Part shown: positions 8,245-14,120 of the stretch, piece after piece
Layout: the number at the start of each line of letters is the position of its first letter
How positions within the stretch are numbered: position 1 is the first letter of the stretch
From: Ramicandelaber brevisporus
Taxonomy: Eukaryota > Kickxellomycota > Ramicandelaberales > Ramicandelaberaceae
Assembly (NCBI GenBank): GCA_025201865.1
Contig: MU602679.1
Span: 1 to 14,120 of the forward strand
DNA: 14,120 bases
Direction of reading: 5' to 3'
The notes under the pieces: generated by a model
Told to the model about the DNA's origin: nothing
Database searches by the model: none
What the model saw: only the letters and a program-made list of their open reading frames with translations
Translations under genes and position numbers: made by a program

Positions 8245-8691
8245 TCAACTGCGTCCGGATTGTCGCACGGCCGTGATGGCAGTCTCGTATGTGCGTAGAT
8301 CCAATCCGTCGACCCTTCGAACCAGTGTTGCACAGAGTACTGGTGCAATTCCACTCTGGTCTAGATTGTCATTCGTGCCATGCTGTTGCTGTCGATGCTT
8401 GTCGATTAGCCTTCTCCACTTGTCTGGAATGACATAGGAGTCGACATCGGCATCAAGTTCGCCAGCAAACTGGACAAGACTGCCCACAATGCCTTCAAAC
8501 GCGCCGAGCAGCCTCGTGTCAACCAGTAGACAGCGATCTTCTCCATCGGCTAGCAGTGCAAGATCGCGAGTGGCGTCGAATGCGCGCAGCTTGCCAGTCA
8601 CTCGTACTCTTTGGCTGGACCGTGCCTGGCCGTCAAGTAGCTCCGAAATGAAGACGAGTCTGGCGGAATCTGTCACAACAGGTGTGGCCAT
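8245..8691 (-). CDS. TEN1: TEN1, small OB-fold subunit of the telomeric CST complex
   Basis: A 148-residue single-exon protein. TEN1 binds STN1 within the CST (CTC1/CDC13-STN1-TEN1) complex, which protects telomere ends and helps fill-in synthesis by DNA polymerase alpha in the nucleus. The sequence follows the family order: strand-forming ARLVFISEL (10-18), RVRVTGKLRAFDA (28-40), LALLADG (44-50), the block LLVDTRLLGAF (55-65), GSLVQFAGELD (70-80), then VLCATLVRRVDGLDL (118-132) and a closing helix YETAITAVRQ (135-144). These match the animal TEN1 layout (GRL, V-T-LL-PF, GSLY---GEL, VKARV-CV-G-NL). It is about 25 residues longer than human TEN1 because of a charged, Gln-rich loop at about 86-116. 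The ATG at 8691 is the only one before the first strand. It is divergent from the second tubby-like gene. The assignment is by eye, from a fast-evolving family. Confidence 0.8.
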   Translation of the reverse strand: MATPVVTDSARLVFISELLDGQARSSQRVRVTGKLRAFDATRDLALLADGEDRCLLVDTRLLGAFEGIVGSLVQFAGELDADVDSYVIPDKWRRLIDKHRQQQHGTNDNLDQSGIAPVLCATLVRRVDGLDLRTYETAITAVRQSGRS

Positions 8692-8705
8692 CTCGTCGCT
8701 TACTG

Positions 8706-8714
8706 TTCAAAATA
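8706..8714 (-). promoter_or_regulatory. TATTTTGAA element upstream of TEN1
   Basis: On the minus strand TATTTTGAA starts 23 bases before the TEN1 ATG. It resembles the TATTTTAAA found 37 and 34 bases before the starts at 9485 and 11942. A core-promoter role is inferred. Confidence 0.3.
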
Positions 8715-9143
8715 AAAAGGACTTTTTGATTGTTTGTTTGGTTTTGTGGATTTGTGGATTTGGCTAGGCGATTGAGTATTGATTCTCACGCTCACCGCAA
8801 TGGGTTGAAGTCGAGCAGATTATTCGCAGGAGGCGCGATAGCAATGGTAGTAGCCGAGGTGATTAACTGAATGAGGATGACTGGTACGGCAGATGAACGG
8901 AGTAGAACAGAATAATAAAAAAAAATAGGCGCGCCATTGCGTGTACAGTTCGCTGCATCGAGTGGGCTGCCGCTGCTGCCGCTGCCGTTGCCGTTGCCGT
9001 TGCTCTCCCACCACCTCTCCCCCTCCCTCCTTACCCGAGAACGCCCTTGATGCTCACTCAGACTTGATTGCCTTGCTTGTCCTGTTTTGTCTGTCCTTGC
9101 TGGTCATACTCGCTCCCATCCCGCGAATCTTTCTGTCAATCGT

Positions 9144-9212
9144 TCACTCACTCACTTGCTTGCTCATTCATCCATTCATTCACTCGTTCACTCGTTCACG
9201 CACTCATTCATC
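9144..9212. repeat. Degenerate (CATT/CACT) tetramer array
   Basis: Tandem CATT, CACT and CGTT units, imperfect, in the CT-rich upstream region of the gene at 9485. Confidence 0.65.
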
Positions 9213-9447
9213 CAGTACTCTCTTTTGTTTATTCTTTACGTTCTCTGTGCGACCAAATACTTAATTCTTCCGCTATCGCTAGCGCAGCGTGAACTCCAGC
9301 CCTCGAGCAAAAACGTCAACCTTTGACACCCGCGACTACCTGGCGCTGCGCCTGTCTCTCTCTCTCTCTCTCTTCCTCCCTCTCCCTCCCCCTTCCTCTC
9401 CCTCTCGCTCGCTCGCTCTCGCTATCTTCACTTCTTTGGTTTCATCC

Positions 9448-9456
9448 TATTTTAAA
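9448..9456 (+). promoter_or_regulatory. TATTTTAAA element upstream of the second tubby-like gene
   Basis: TATTTTAAA starts 37 bases before the ATG at 9485, immediately after the CT-rich block. The same nonamer occurs before the gene at 11942. A TATA-like role would place the transcription start very near the ATG. Confidence 0.35.
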
Positions 9457-9484
9457 CATCAAACAATACACACGCACACACAAA

Positions 9485-11320
9485 ATGCAGTACCAGATAC
9501 GACCCTCGCCGACTCAGTCCAACAGCATGTCTTCAGCTCTTGTTACTAGCGGCCCAGCTACCGGCAGCAGTCACTTTACTCCATCCCCTTCGCCAGCCAC
9601 TCAGCTTCCTCCCCACCAAAACCAGCAAAACCAACAACAATACCAACTTCAGCAGCAGCAACAGCAACAGCTGTCACCTTCGACACCGTCTGCACCTGCT
9701 GCACTTGCTGTACCCGCTGCAGTGCCTCATGTCAAATACACATTTGTTAAACTCGGGAATGAAAAGTTCTTTGCGTCTACCAACACCAACCGTGCGTATT
9801 ACTTGCGAGAGTTTTTCACAGATGGTCACAAAGATGGCTGGGCAATTCACGTTCCATCCAGCATGCAGCTGTGCTACGAAGTTCATCTCAATCAATCTCA
9901 GTCTGCAGAATCACTGGTATTTTTGTCGCATCTTGGAGGCAATACACCGGCCACTATTGAGCACACATTGTTTATTGTGGAACCGAGAAAGAAGAGCATT
10001 TTGGAGAGCGTAGCAGAATTCTTTTGTTCATTCATACTGTGCCAGTCTATATCAATGACATCCTCATCCTCATCAGCATCGTTGGCAAGAATGGACAATG
10101 GTTATAGAGGCGAAGCAATGAGCACAAATGGAGGTGTGGGAGTGGGAAGAGTGAGTTCAGCGCACACTCTGGCTGGGGACTATGACGAAAATGGAGATGA
10201 GTATAAACAGGTGAAAGGGAGGAAGATTATACGCAGAGCAAAGACCACGACCTCAGTCCCACAGCGCAACTTTTCTGGATTGGAATTTACACCAGTGCCC
10301 ACAAACTCTTCGAACCAAATGGTTTCTACGAACATTGGAAACATCGTTGATGGAGACGCAACACTGCGTGGTGGCACTGGAGGCATAGCTAGATCTCAGG
10401 CTGCATATTATCCACCACCCGTTCATATTAGATACACTGTCTTTCCATTCTCACAGGAAGTCTCGTATGGTACTGGGGCTGGCACTGGCAATATTGCGCC
10501 AGCTACTGATGTGCAGCAGGCTCAGAGAATGGATAGTGGCCATGATCAACGATATGACCATCCACATCAACAGCAGCAGCAACAACAACAGTTGCAGCCA
10601 CAACAGGGCCGCGCACGTCAAGTTAGTTTTGGCAGCTTGATGTCGGCCACTTTCCCTGCCCCAGGAATCACTGCAACCTCAGCATCAGCCACAGTAACGA
10701 ATACTACCGGCAGTGGATTAACACCAACAAGTCAAGAGAAACCAAGTTTCAGCAGTGCAGCTACCGCAGTGAGCAACAACAATATTAGTAATAATATAGC
10801 ATCAGCACCAGCATCTCCATCCGACACAGCCGCAAAAGCATTGGCCGCACTCTCCTATGCAACCCAGCTCTATCAGCAACAGCAACAGCAGCAACAAAAG
10901 TATCACAGACAACCTCACTCTCGCTCAGCTAGTGGCGGCAGTGGTGGTGGCGGTGGCGGCAGTGGAGGATATTGTGACATCGAAAGTGGTCGTCCATCAA
11001 TGTCTGCAGCACCGAGAGCATCTCGATCCACCAGCGGTACAACTCCCGCATTCGGATATCACTTTGCATGGGAGGGAAGAGTCTATGCATGGCGTGCTAC
11101 ACTGTCACTGAGACTTCCACCAATGCGAATTCCACGCTGGACATGTGTGGACATTGAATCTGGTGCAGTTATTGCAACGTATACCGGAAGCACAGTGAGG
11201 ATTTATGGAGCTGGATTAAGCCAGCTTCTTGAACCTCTACTGCTGCTGGCATTGGTTGTCGTTGATACCATGTATGATGAGTACTGTAAAGGTAGTTCAT
11301 TGTTTGGCCATTCTTACTAA
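9485..11320 (+). CDS. Second tubby-like protein with a long low-complexity insertion
   Basis: I take the start at 9485 (AAAATGCAG, after a TATA-like element), giving 611 residues. An open extension to 9323 translates only the CT-rich leader. Residues 1-80 are Ser/Pro/Gln rich with a poly-Q run. Residues about 82-180 look folded (VKYTFVKLGNEKFF, the block ending FCSFILCQ). Residues about 180-520 are mostly low complexity, with two further poly-Q tracts and a Gly run; one more ordered patch lies near HIRYTVFPFSQEV. The C terminus (523-600) carries GYHFAWEGRVYAWR, RIPRWTCVDIESGAVIATY and a hydrophobic helix LLEPLLLLALVVVDTMYDEY, the typical end of a fungal tubby-like domain. The F-x-W/Y-x-GR-x-Y-x-W motif parallels that of the minus-strand protein at 1487-4297. 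Function is not known; membrane or lipid association is an inference from the fold. Confidence 0.72.
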   Translation: MQYQIRPSPTQSNSMSSALVTSGPATGSSHFTPSPSPATQLPPHQNQQNQQQYQLQQQQQQQLSPSTPSAPAALAVPAAVPHVKYTFVKLGNEKFFASTNTNRAYYLREFFTDGHKDGWAIHVPSSMQLCYEVHLNQSQSAESLVFLSHLGGNTPATIEHTLFIVEPRKKSILESVAEFFCSFILCQSISMTSSSSSASLARMDNGYRGEAMSTNGGVGVGRVSSAHTLAGDYDENGDEYKQVKGRKIIRRAKTTTSVPQRNFSGLEFTPVPTNSSNQMVSTNIGNIVDGDATLRGGTGGIARSQAAYYPPPVHIRYTVFPFSQEVSYGTGAGTGNIAPATDVQQAQRMDSGHDQRYDHPHQQQQQQQQLQPQQGRARQVSFGSLMSATFPAPGITATSASATVTNTTGSGLTPTSQEKPSFSSAATAVSNNNISNNIASAPASPSDTAAKALAALSYATQLYQQQQQQQQKYHRQPHSRSASGGSGGGGGGSGGYCDIESGRPSMSAAPRASRSTSGTTPAFGYHFAWEGRVYAWRATLSLRLPPMRIPRWTCVDIESGAVIATYTGSTVRIYGAGLSQLLEPLLLLALVVVDTMYDEYCKGSSLFGHSY

Positions 11321-11941
11321 TAGAAGCAATCAGTCTTATTCATTTTATCATAACGATATTATCTTTCTATCCTCACACCTACTATTGCCAACTCATTTTT
11401 ATTTTTATTTTTTTAACACCAGCTTCACCTATGTTACAGCATTTATTCAGTTATGGATGCACTGGCCAACAGATTCGACACGACCGACGCAACCATGCGC
11501 AGCATCTGTGGTGAAGATAAAAAAAAAAACAAGTGCCACGCAAGCAGAAACGAAGGTTGAGTCTTGGTCAGGGCACCTCTGACAGCAGAATGAGCCGCAG
11601 CAATACCAGTAAGCAGCCCAAGGGGCATATTAAACTAATAGTATGGAAAACGATGGAGCATATGCGGCCGTTGCTGCGATACAGTGTGGATGGATGGTAG
11701 TAACAGGTCGATTTTATTCGCGGTTGTTTTGTTTGCTTGCCACAAAAAAAGTGGCTTGTTCGCTCTCTCTGATCTCAACCACTACTCGATTGAAAAGTGA
11801 CTACCAACAACAGCAGAGCAGAACAGAACAGAACAGAACAGAATAGCAACAGCTGATCTATCTATTCACACATCACAAGTAACTGAATCACGAAAAAAAA
11901 AACCACTTATTTTAAAAACGCAACAGAAGTCGTGGACCACA
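11321..11941. other. Intergenic region with doubtful short ORFs
   Basis: Some 620 bases between two same-strand genes. No clear AATAAA follows the upstream stop. Two short ATG ORFs have fairly GC-rich third positions: 11453-11560 (35 residues, interrupted by an 11-A run at 11519-11529) and 11590-11700 (36 residues). Neither is recognised. A short AGAAC pentamer array lies near 11818-11842. The last 40 bases hold the presumed core promoter of the next gene. Confidence 0.45.
11908..11917 (+). promoter_or_regulatory. TATTTTAAAA element upstream of the orphan gene
   Basis: TATTTTAAAA starts 34 bases before the ATG at 11942. It shares nine bases exactly with the element before the start at 9485. 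Confidence 0.35.
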
Positions 11942-12489
11942 ATGTTTGTAGTGCCGGTTACTATTGGTCGTTTGCTTGCAAATACCGACAGGGAAGATCC
12001 AATTACTTTGAATCATTTAGATTCTATCTTATCTAGTTGTGGATGGACTATGGGCCATGTTTTAAATGATGTCGACACTTGGTTTGGTGGCTCACGTAAA
12101 AACCCGAAAATTATGCATGTTCAGTTATATGATGAATACGATGAGAGTACCGTTTCTACTGTTATAGATTTGAATAATAACAAATATAACTGTATTGATA
12201 TACCCACTGTTACAGTTCAGAAAGGGTCTAAAGTGCAGGTTTGGATTCCGTGTAAGTCAATATTCATGCTTACCCAAGAGTTTGATATTGGAAATGAATC
12301 CGATGCCTTACAACTCGAGACCTTGATGCACCTCATTTCCAAGCTTTCTTGCTAGGTCCTGGAGACGAAGGTCTAACTGTTTTATGTTTTTTGATGGGTT
12401 TAGGCGTTTTCCTCGTAAAATACCATTACGTTTATTTATGGCAGAAGTGCCCAAAGGTTTATTTACTTTCTTTTCATCGAAAGGATTAG
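11942..12489 (+). CDS. Orphan AT-rich gene, two exons, predicted single-span membrane protein
   Basis: I model exons 11942-12251 and 12356-12489, giving 147 residues. Exon 1 alone could run on to a stop at 12353-12355 (137 residues), but the sequence CCGT|GTAAGT at 12252 is a consensus donor and TTTCTTGCTAG ending at 12355 is a consensus acceptor, with CTCAT as a fair branch point about 20 bases before it. Splicing rebuilds a Cys codon, keeps an open frame and replaces a bland tail with a hydrophobic segment (about residues 110-131, LTVLCFLMGLGVFLV followed by aromatic residues) and a short basic tail. Exon 1 encodes a mixed soluble region beginning MFVVPVTIGRLLANT. Codon third positions are clearly more A/T rich than in neighbouring genes, hinting at different age or origin. 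I do not recognise the family and assign no function. Confidence 0.6.
12252..12355 (+). other. 104-nt GT-AG intron of the orphan gene
   Basis: The donor GTAAGT at 12252 and the acceptor TTGCTAG ending at 12355 have a pyrimidine-rich approach and a CTCAT branch-point candidate at 12332-12336. The in-frame TAG of the unspliced reading is the acceptor trinucleotide itself. The intron is in phase 1. Confidence 0.65.
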
Positions 12490-12618
12490 GCTTTGCATGC
12501 TGGCCTTGCTGCTTTAAAATCAGTTTGTGTGATGCGGCGAGCTGTTTGTGTGGAGTTGCCGCCGTGAGTGTCGTTCAATTCTAAACTCTCTCTTCTCTTG
12601 ACCTCTTTTGTCCGTTTA

Positions 12619-12632
12619 ATTCTGTACAGAAT
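12619..12632. repeat. 14-base perfect palindrome
   Basis: ATTCTGTACAGAAT is an exact palindrome in non-coding DNA, 19 bases before the candidate structured RNA. It could be a dimeric factor-binding site, but this is unproven. Confidence 0.5.
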
Positions 12633-12650
12633 ATTTATTTGGTTAGGCGC

Positions 12651-12725
12651 GCCGGGTCGCTTGGCCCTTCCTGTCGGGAGGTCAGCAGGAAGTGCATCTT
12701 ATCCGGCACTACACAAATTCTTTTT
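12651..12725 (+). ncRNA. Candidate small structured RNA (nested hairpin plus T run)
   Basis: GCCGGGT at 12651-12657 pairs with ATCCGGC at 12701-12707 (one G-U pair). Inside, CTTCCTG at 12667-12673 pairs with CAGGAAG at 12686-12692, extended past one mismatch by two more pairs. The apical loop is 12 bases. The segment is GC-rich against AT-rich flanks and is followed by TTTTT at 12721-12725. AATATTTATTT lies some 10-20 bases upstream. This layout would fit a polymerase III transcript with a TATA-like box, but no known RNA family is recognised. The strand is chosen from the T run. Confidence 0.3.
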
Positions 12726-12972
12726 AATATGATGAAAGTAGCAATGGCATAAGACAGAAAGATGATTGTCAATCAAGCCAAACACTCGCTCATATTACCA
12801 AAGAAGTATCTCTTGCTGTTTAGGAACGAACGCTTCCCAACAGATGACGGATGGAGTTTCTAAACTGTTTTTATCTGAGTCCGCGATACTTCCAGATATG
12901 AAAATGGTTGTTCAAAAAGTGTGCTACGTAATGAAGTTAAAAACATTATAATGGAATTACCTATGTTTAAAG

Positions 12973-12978
12973 TTTATT
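12973..12978 (-). terminator. Probable poly(A) signal of the LRR-like gene
   Basis: TTTATT on the plus strand reads AATAAA on the minus strand, just past the stop codon at 12984-12986. The spacing is short but the hexamer is exact. Confidence 0.4.
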
Positions 12979-12983
12979 ATGAA

Positions 12984-14120
12984 TTACTGCTCATCATCAC
13001 CCGGTTCAAAAATGGATGGGATGGTCTCGCCCATTTCCGCGGCTTGTTGCAGCTGGTCAGTAAATCGCTCTTCGATCACATTAAACCAAATACCACGGGA
13101 TGGGTCGATTGGGTTGAAACCTTTCACAAACTCTTCATCAGCATCTTCACCAACCCAGTATTGTACCATGCCCAAACGTGGTAACAGGAACGGGTTGTTC
13201 AAAGCATCAACCAAACGCTGTTTGTTTTGCGCAGTGGGTGGCAGGTGTAAATCCAAATCTGTGAGCACTGGGAAACGAGACGCAGACTCGTAGAACAGTG
13301 TGCTCAACGGATCGTAATCAGAAGTAGGCAGAAAATGAGTGATAAGCAATCCATGCAGCACCTCAGAGTGCTTCTTGCCCAAATCAATCAAAAACTGGCG
13401 CTCAATCTCGACCAGCTCAGGATTACCAGATGAGCACGCGCCAAGTGTGAATCCAATGTTGATAAGCAATGTATGCTTTGCGCGACGTATACCACAAATG
13501 CGATCAACCAAAGTGTACGCACGAACATCTTGACCAGTCTCAGGATCTTGGATTGGCGACGTGCGAGTAATGTCAAATCCTGCAATGACTGTCAATAACT
13601 GAAGCTGCTGCATATTCTTTGGTCCATCCAACAGATTCGCAACAGCCAACAACACCTCCATGCTCGAGATATTCGACAATGCCAACTCGCGCAAATTGAA
13701 AAAGAGAGCAAACTTTGAAGACACATTCTCTGCATTTATTGTCGACATCGGGATACCAAGAATCAATATCTGAGGAGCAATTTCACGCAAATTTGGACCA
13801 GGAAAGTTATCCATGTTTGTTACATGAACGTTTTGAAAATCAAGTCCGAAAAACATCTTCTTTCCCACCAGTGCCTTGTCCAGTTCTTCTAAAAACTGTT
13901 CATCTGTTGAACCAGCGCTATATTCTGAAGGATATAAACTACGCAGGTTGTTCATCTTCGATACCACTTTGCCAAGCCATTGAGAACTTGGCAAATCGCC
14001 AGCCTGAGACATTGTCAAAGAAGTCACATTTGGGATTAGATCACCAAGGTTAGGTTCAATCTCCATCAACTCTTTAAAGAATGATGTCGCCACAATCAAC
14101 TCACGCAAATGTCTACCATT
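12984..14120 (-). CDS. Leucine-rich-repeat-like protein, C-terminal part
   Basis: The frame is open from the window edge to the stop, giving 378 residues of a longer protein. There is no ATG at its head (the first possible start is TTG), so the N terminus lies outside. Spaced Leu-rich segments suggest degenerate leucine-rich repeats: HLRELIV at the edge, NVTSLTM, NNLRSLYP, NLREIAPQILIL, NLRELALSNISSMEVL and LTDLDLHLP. Proteins of this shape in early-diverging fungi often carry an N-terminal F-box and act as substrate receptors of SCF ubiquitin ligases, but no F-box is visible here, so that role is only a possibility. The C terminus is acidic and ends EPGDDEQ. No signal peptide or membrane segment is present in the visible part. 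Confidence 0.6.
   Translation of the reverse strand, partial: NGRHLRELIVATSFFKELMEIEPNLGDLIPNVTSLTMSQAGDLPSSQWLGKVVSKMNNLRSLYPSEYSAGSTDEQFLEELDKALVGKKMFFGLDFQNVHVTNMDNFPGPNLREIAPQILILGIPMSTINAENVSSKFALFFNLRELALSNISSMEVLLAVANLLDGPKNMQQLQLLTVIAGFDITRTSPIQDPETGQDVRAYTLVDRICGIRRAKHTLLINIGFTLGACSSGNPELVEIERQFLIDLGKKHSEVLHGLLITHFLPTSDYDPLSTLFYESASRFPVLTDLDLHLPPTAQNKQRLVDALNNPFLLPRLGMVQYWVGEDADEEFVKGFNPIDPSRGIWFNVIEERFTDQLQQAAEMGETIPSIFEPGDDEQ

Larger units (their letters stand above)
8692..9484. other. Divergent promoter region between TEN1 and the second tubby-like gene
   Basis: Nearly 800 bases shared by two divergent starts. The TEN1-proximal half is mixed. From about 8940 the plus strand becomes pyrimidine-rich, with ATTC/ACTC tetramer arrays at about 9144-9212 and a CT-rich block at about 9354-9424 just before the downstream start. 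The overlapping open frames here reflect this bias and have no domain content. Confidence 0.6.
12490..12983. other. Intergenic region, orphan gene to LRR-like gene
   Basis: About 490 bases. Besides the palindrome and hairpin, there is a 33-codon ATG ORF at 12762-12863 and a longer frame that lacks an ATG at its head; neither has a recognisable motif. The right edge carries the probable minus-strand poly(A) signal. Confidence 0.5.

Noticed and set aside
9323-9484. 54-residue N-terminal extension of the second tubby-like protein
   Set aside because: It translates a CT-microsatellite leader into a Ser-Leu/Pro-Leu run and would place the TATA-like element inside the coding region. The ATG at 9485 has the better context.
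11286-11333. TACTAAT branch-like sequence overlapping the stop of the second tubby-like gene
   Set aside because: A possible donor (GTAAAG) and acceptor exist, but splicing would only swap a few terminal residues. The unspliced stop is adequate.
12384-12584. 66-residue plus-strand ORF
   Set aside because: It overlaps the second exon of the orphan gene in another frame, and no motif supports it.
12645-12725. Resemblance of the GC-rich segment to the Alu domain of SRP RNA
   Set aside because: The shared GCCGGG and CCTGT words are short, the conserved UGUNA and helix-8 elements are missing, and the length is far too small for SRP RNA.
13715-14053. Plus-strand ORF opposite the LRR-like gene
   Set aside because: It is a shadow frame; the minus-strand reading has regular Leu-rich repeats and runs without a break to the window edge.
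14106-14108. TTG as the start of the LRR-like protein
   Set aside because: The frame stays open to the edge of the window and upstream codons also fit the repeat pattern, so the gene is partial and does not start here.

Overview
The window looks like nuclear DNA of a filamentous or zoosporic-type fungus, probably an early-diverging lineage (Zoopagomycota/Mucoromycota level, Kickxellomycotina-like). This placement is an inference. It rests on long, mostly intronless protein genes rich in Gln/Ser/Pro low complexity, a secreted fungal-type GH18 chitinase with a C-terminal Cys-rich chitin-binding module, tubby-like domain proteins of the fungal type, CT-rich leaders, and GT-AG introns with fungal branch-point sequences. 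Nothing suggests a bacterial operon, phage, plasmid, CRISPR array or autonomous transposon.

Layout from left to right. (1) 2-1255 (+): a multi-span membrane protein of the TMEM185 family, possibly clipped at its N terminus. It converges with (2) 1487-4297 (-): a 936-residue protein with a long disordered, Gln/Pro/Ser-rich and acidic N-terminal region and a tubby-like C-terminal domain. 4298-5383 is its purine/pyrimidine-skewed upstream region. (3) 5384-6904 (-): a secreted GH18 chitinase with a Gly/Ser insertion in the catalytic barrel and a C-terminal six-cysteine module. 6905-8244 is a long non-ORF stretch with microsatellites and several good splice signals. (4) 8245-8691 (-): a protein I recognise as TEN1, the small OB-fold subunit of the telomere-capping CST complex. 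8692-9484 is a shared divergent promoter region. (5) 9485-11320 (+): a second tubby-like protein, whose domain halves are separated by several hundred low-complexity residues. 11321-11941 holds only doubtful short ORFs. (6) 11942-12489 (+): an AT-rich orphan gene that, read with one well-formed 104-nt intron, encodes a 147-residue protein with a C-terminal membrane segment. 12490-12983 holds a palindrome and a GC-rich hairpin followed by a T run, a candidate small RNA. (7) 12984-14120 (-): the C-terminal part of a leucine-rich-repeat-like protein that runs off the window.

The genes do not form an obvious pathway. Chitinase (cell wall), TEN1 (telomere), two tubby-like proteins and a membrane protein look like ordinary neighbours in a compact fungal chromosome. 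The points most worth follow-up are the two tubby-like genes flanking chitinase and TEN1, the spliced orphan membrane protein, the candidate structured RNA at 12651-12725, and a recurring AT-rich element very close to the start codons of four genes.
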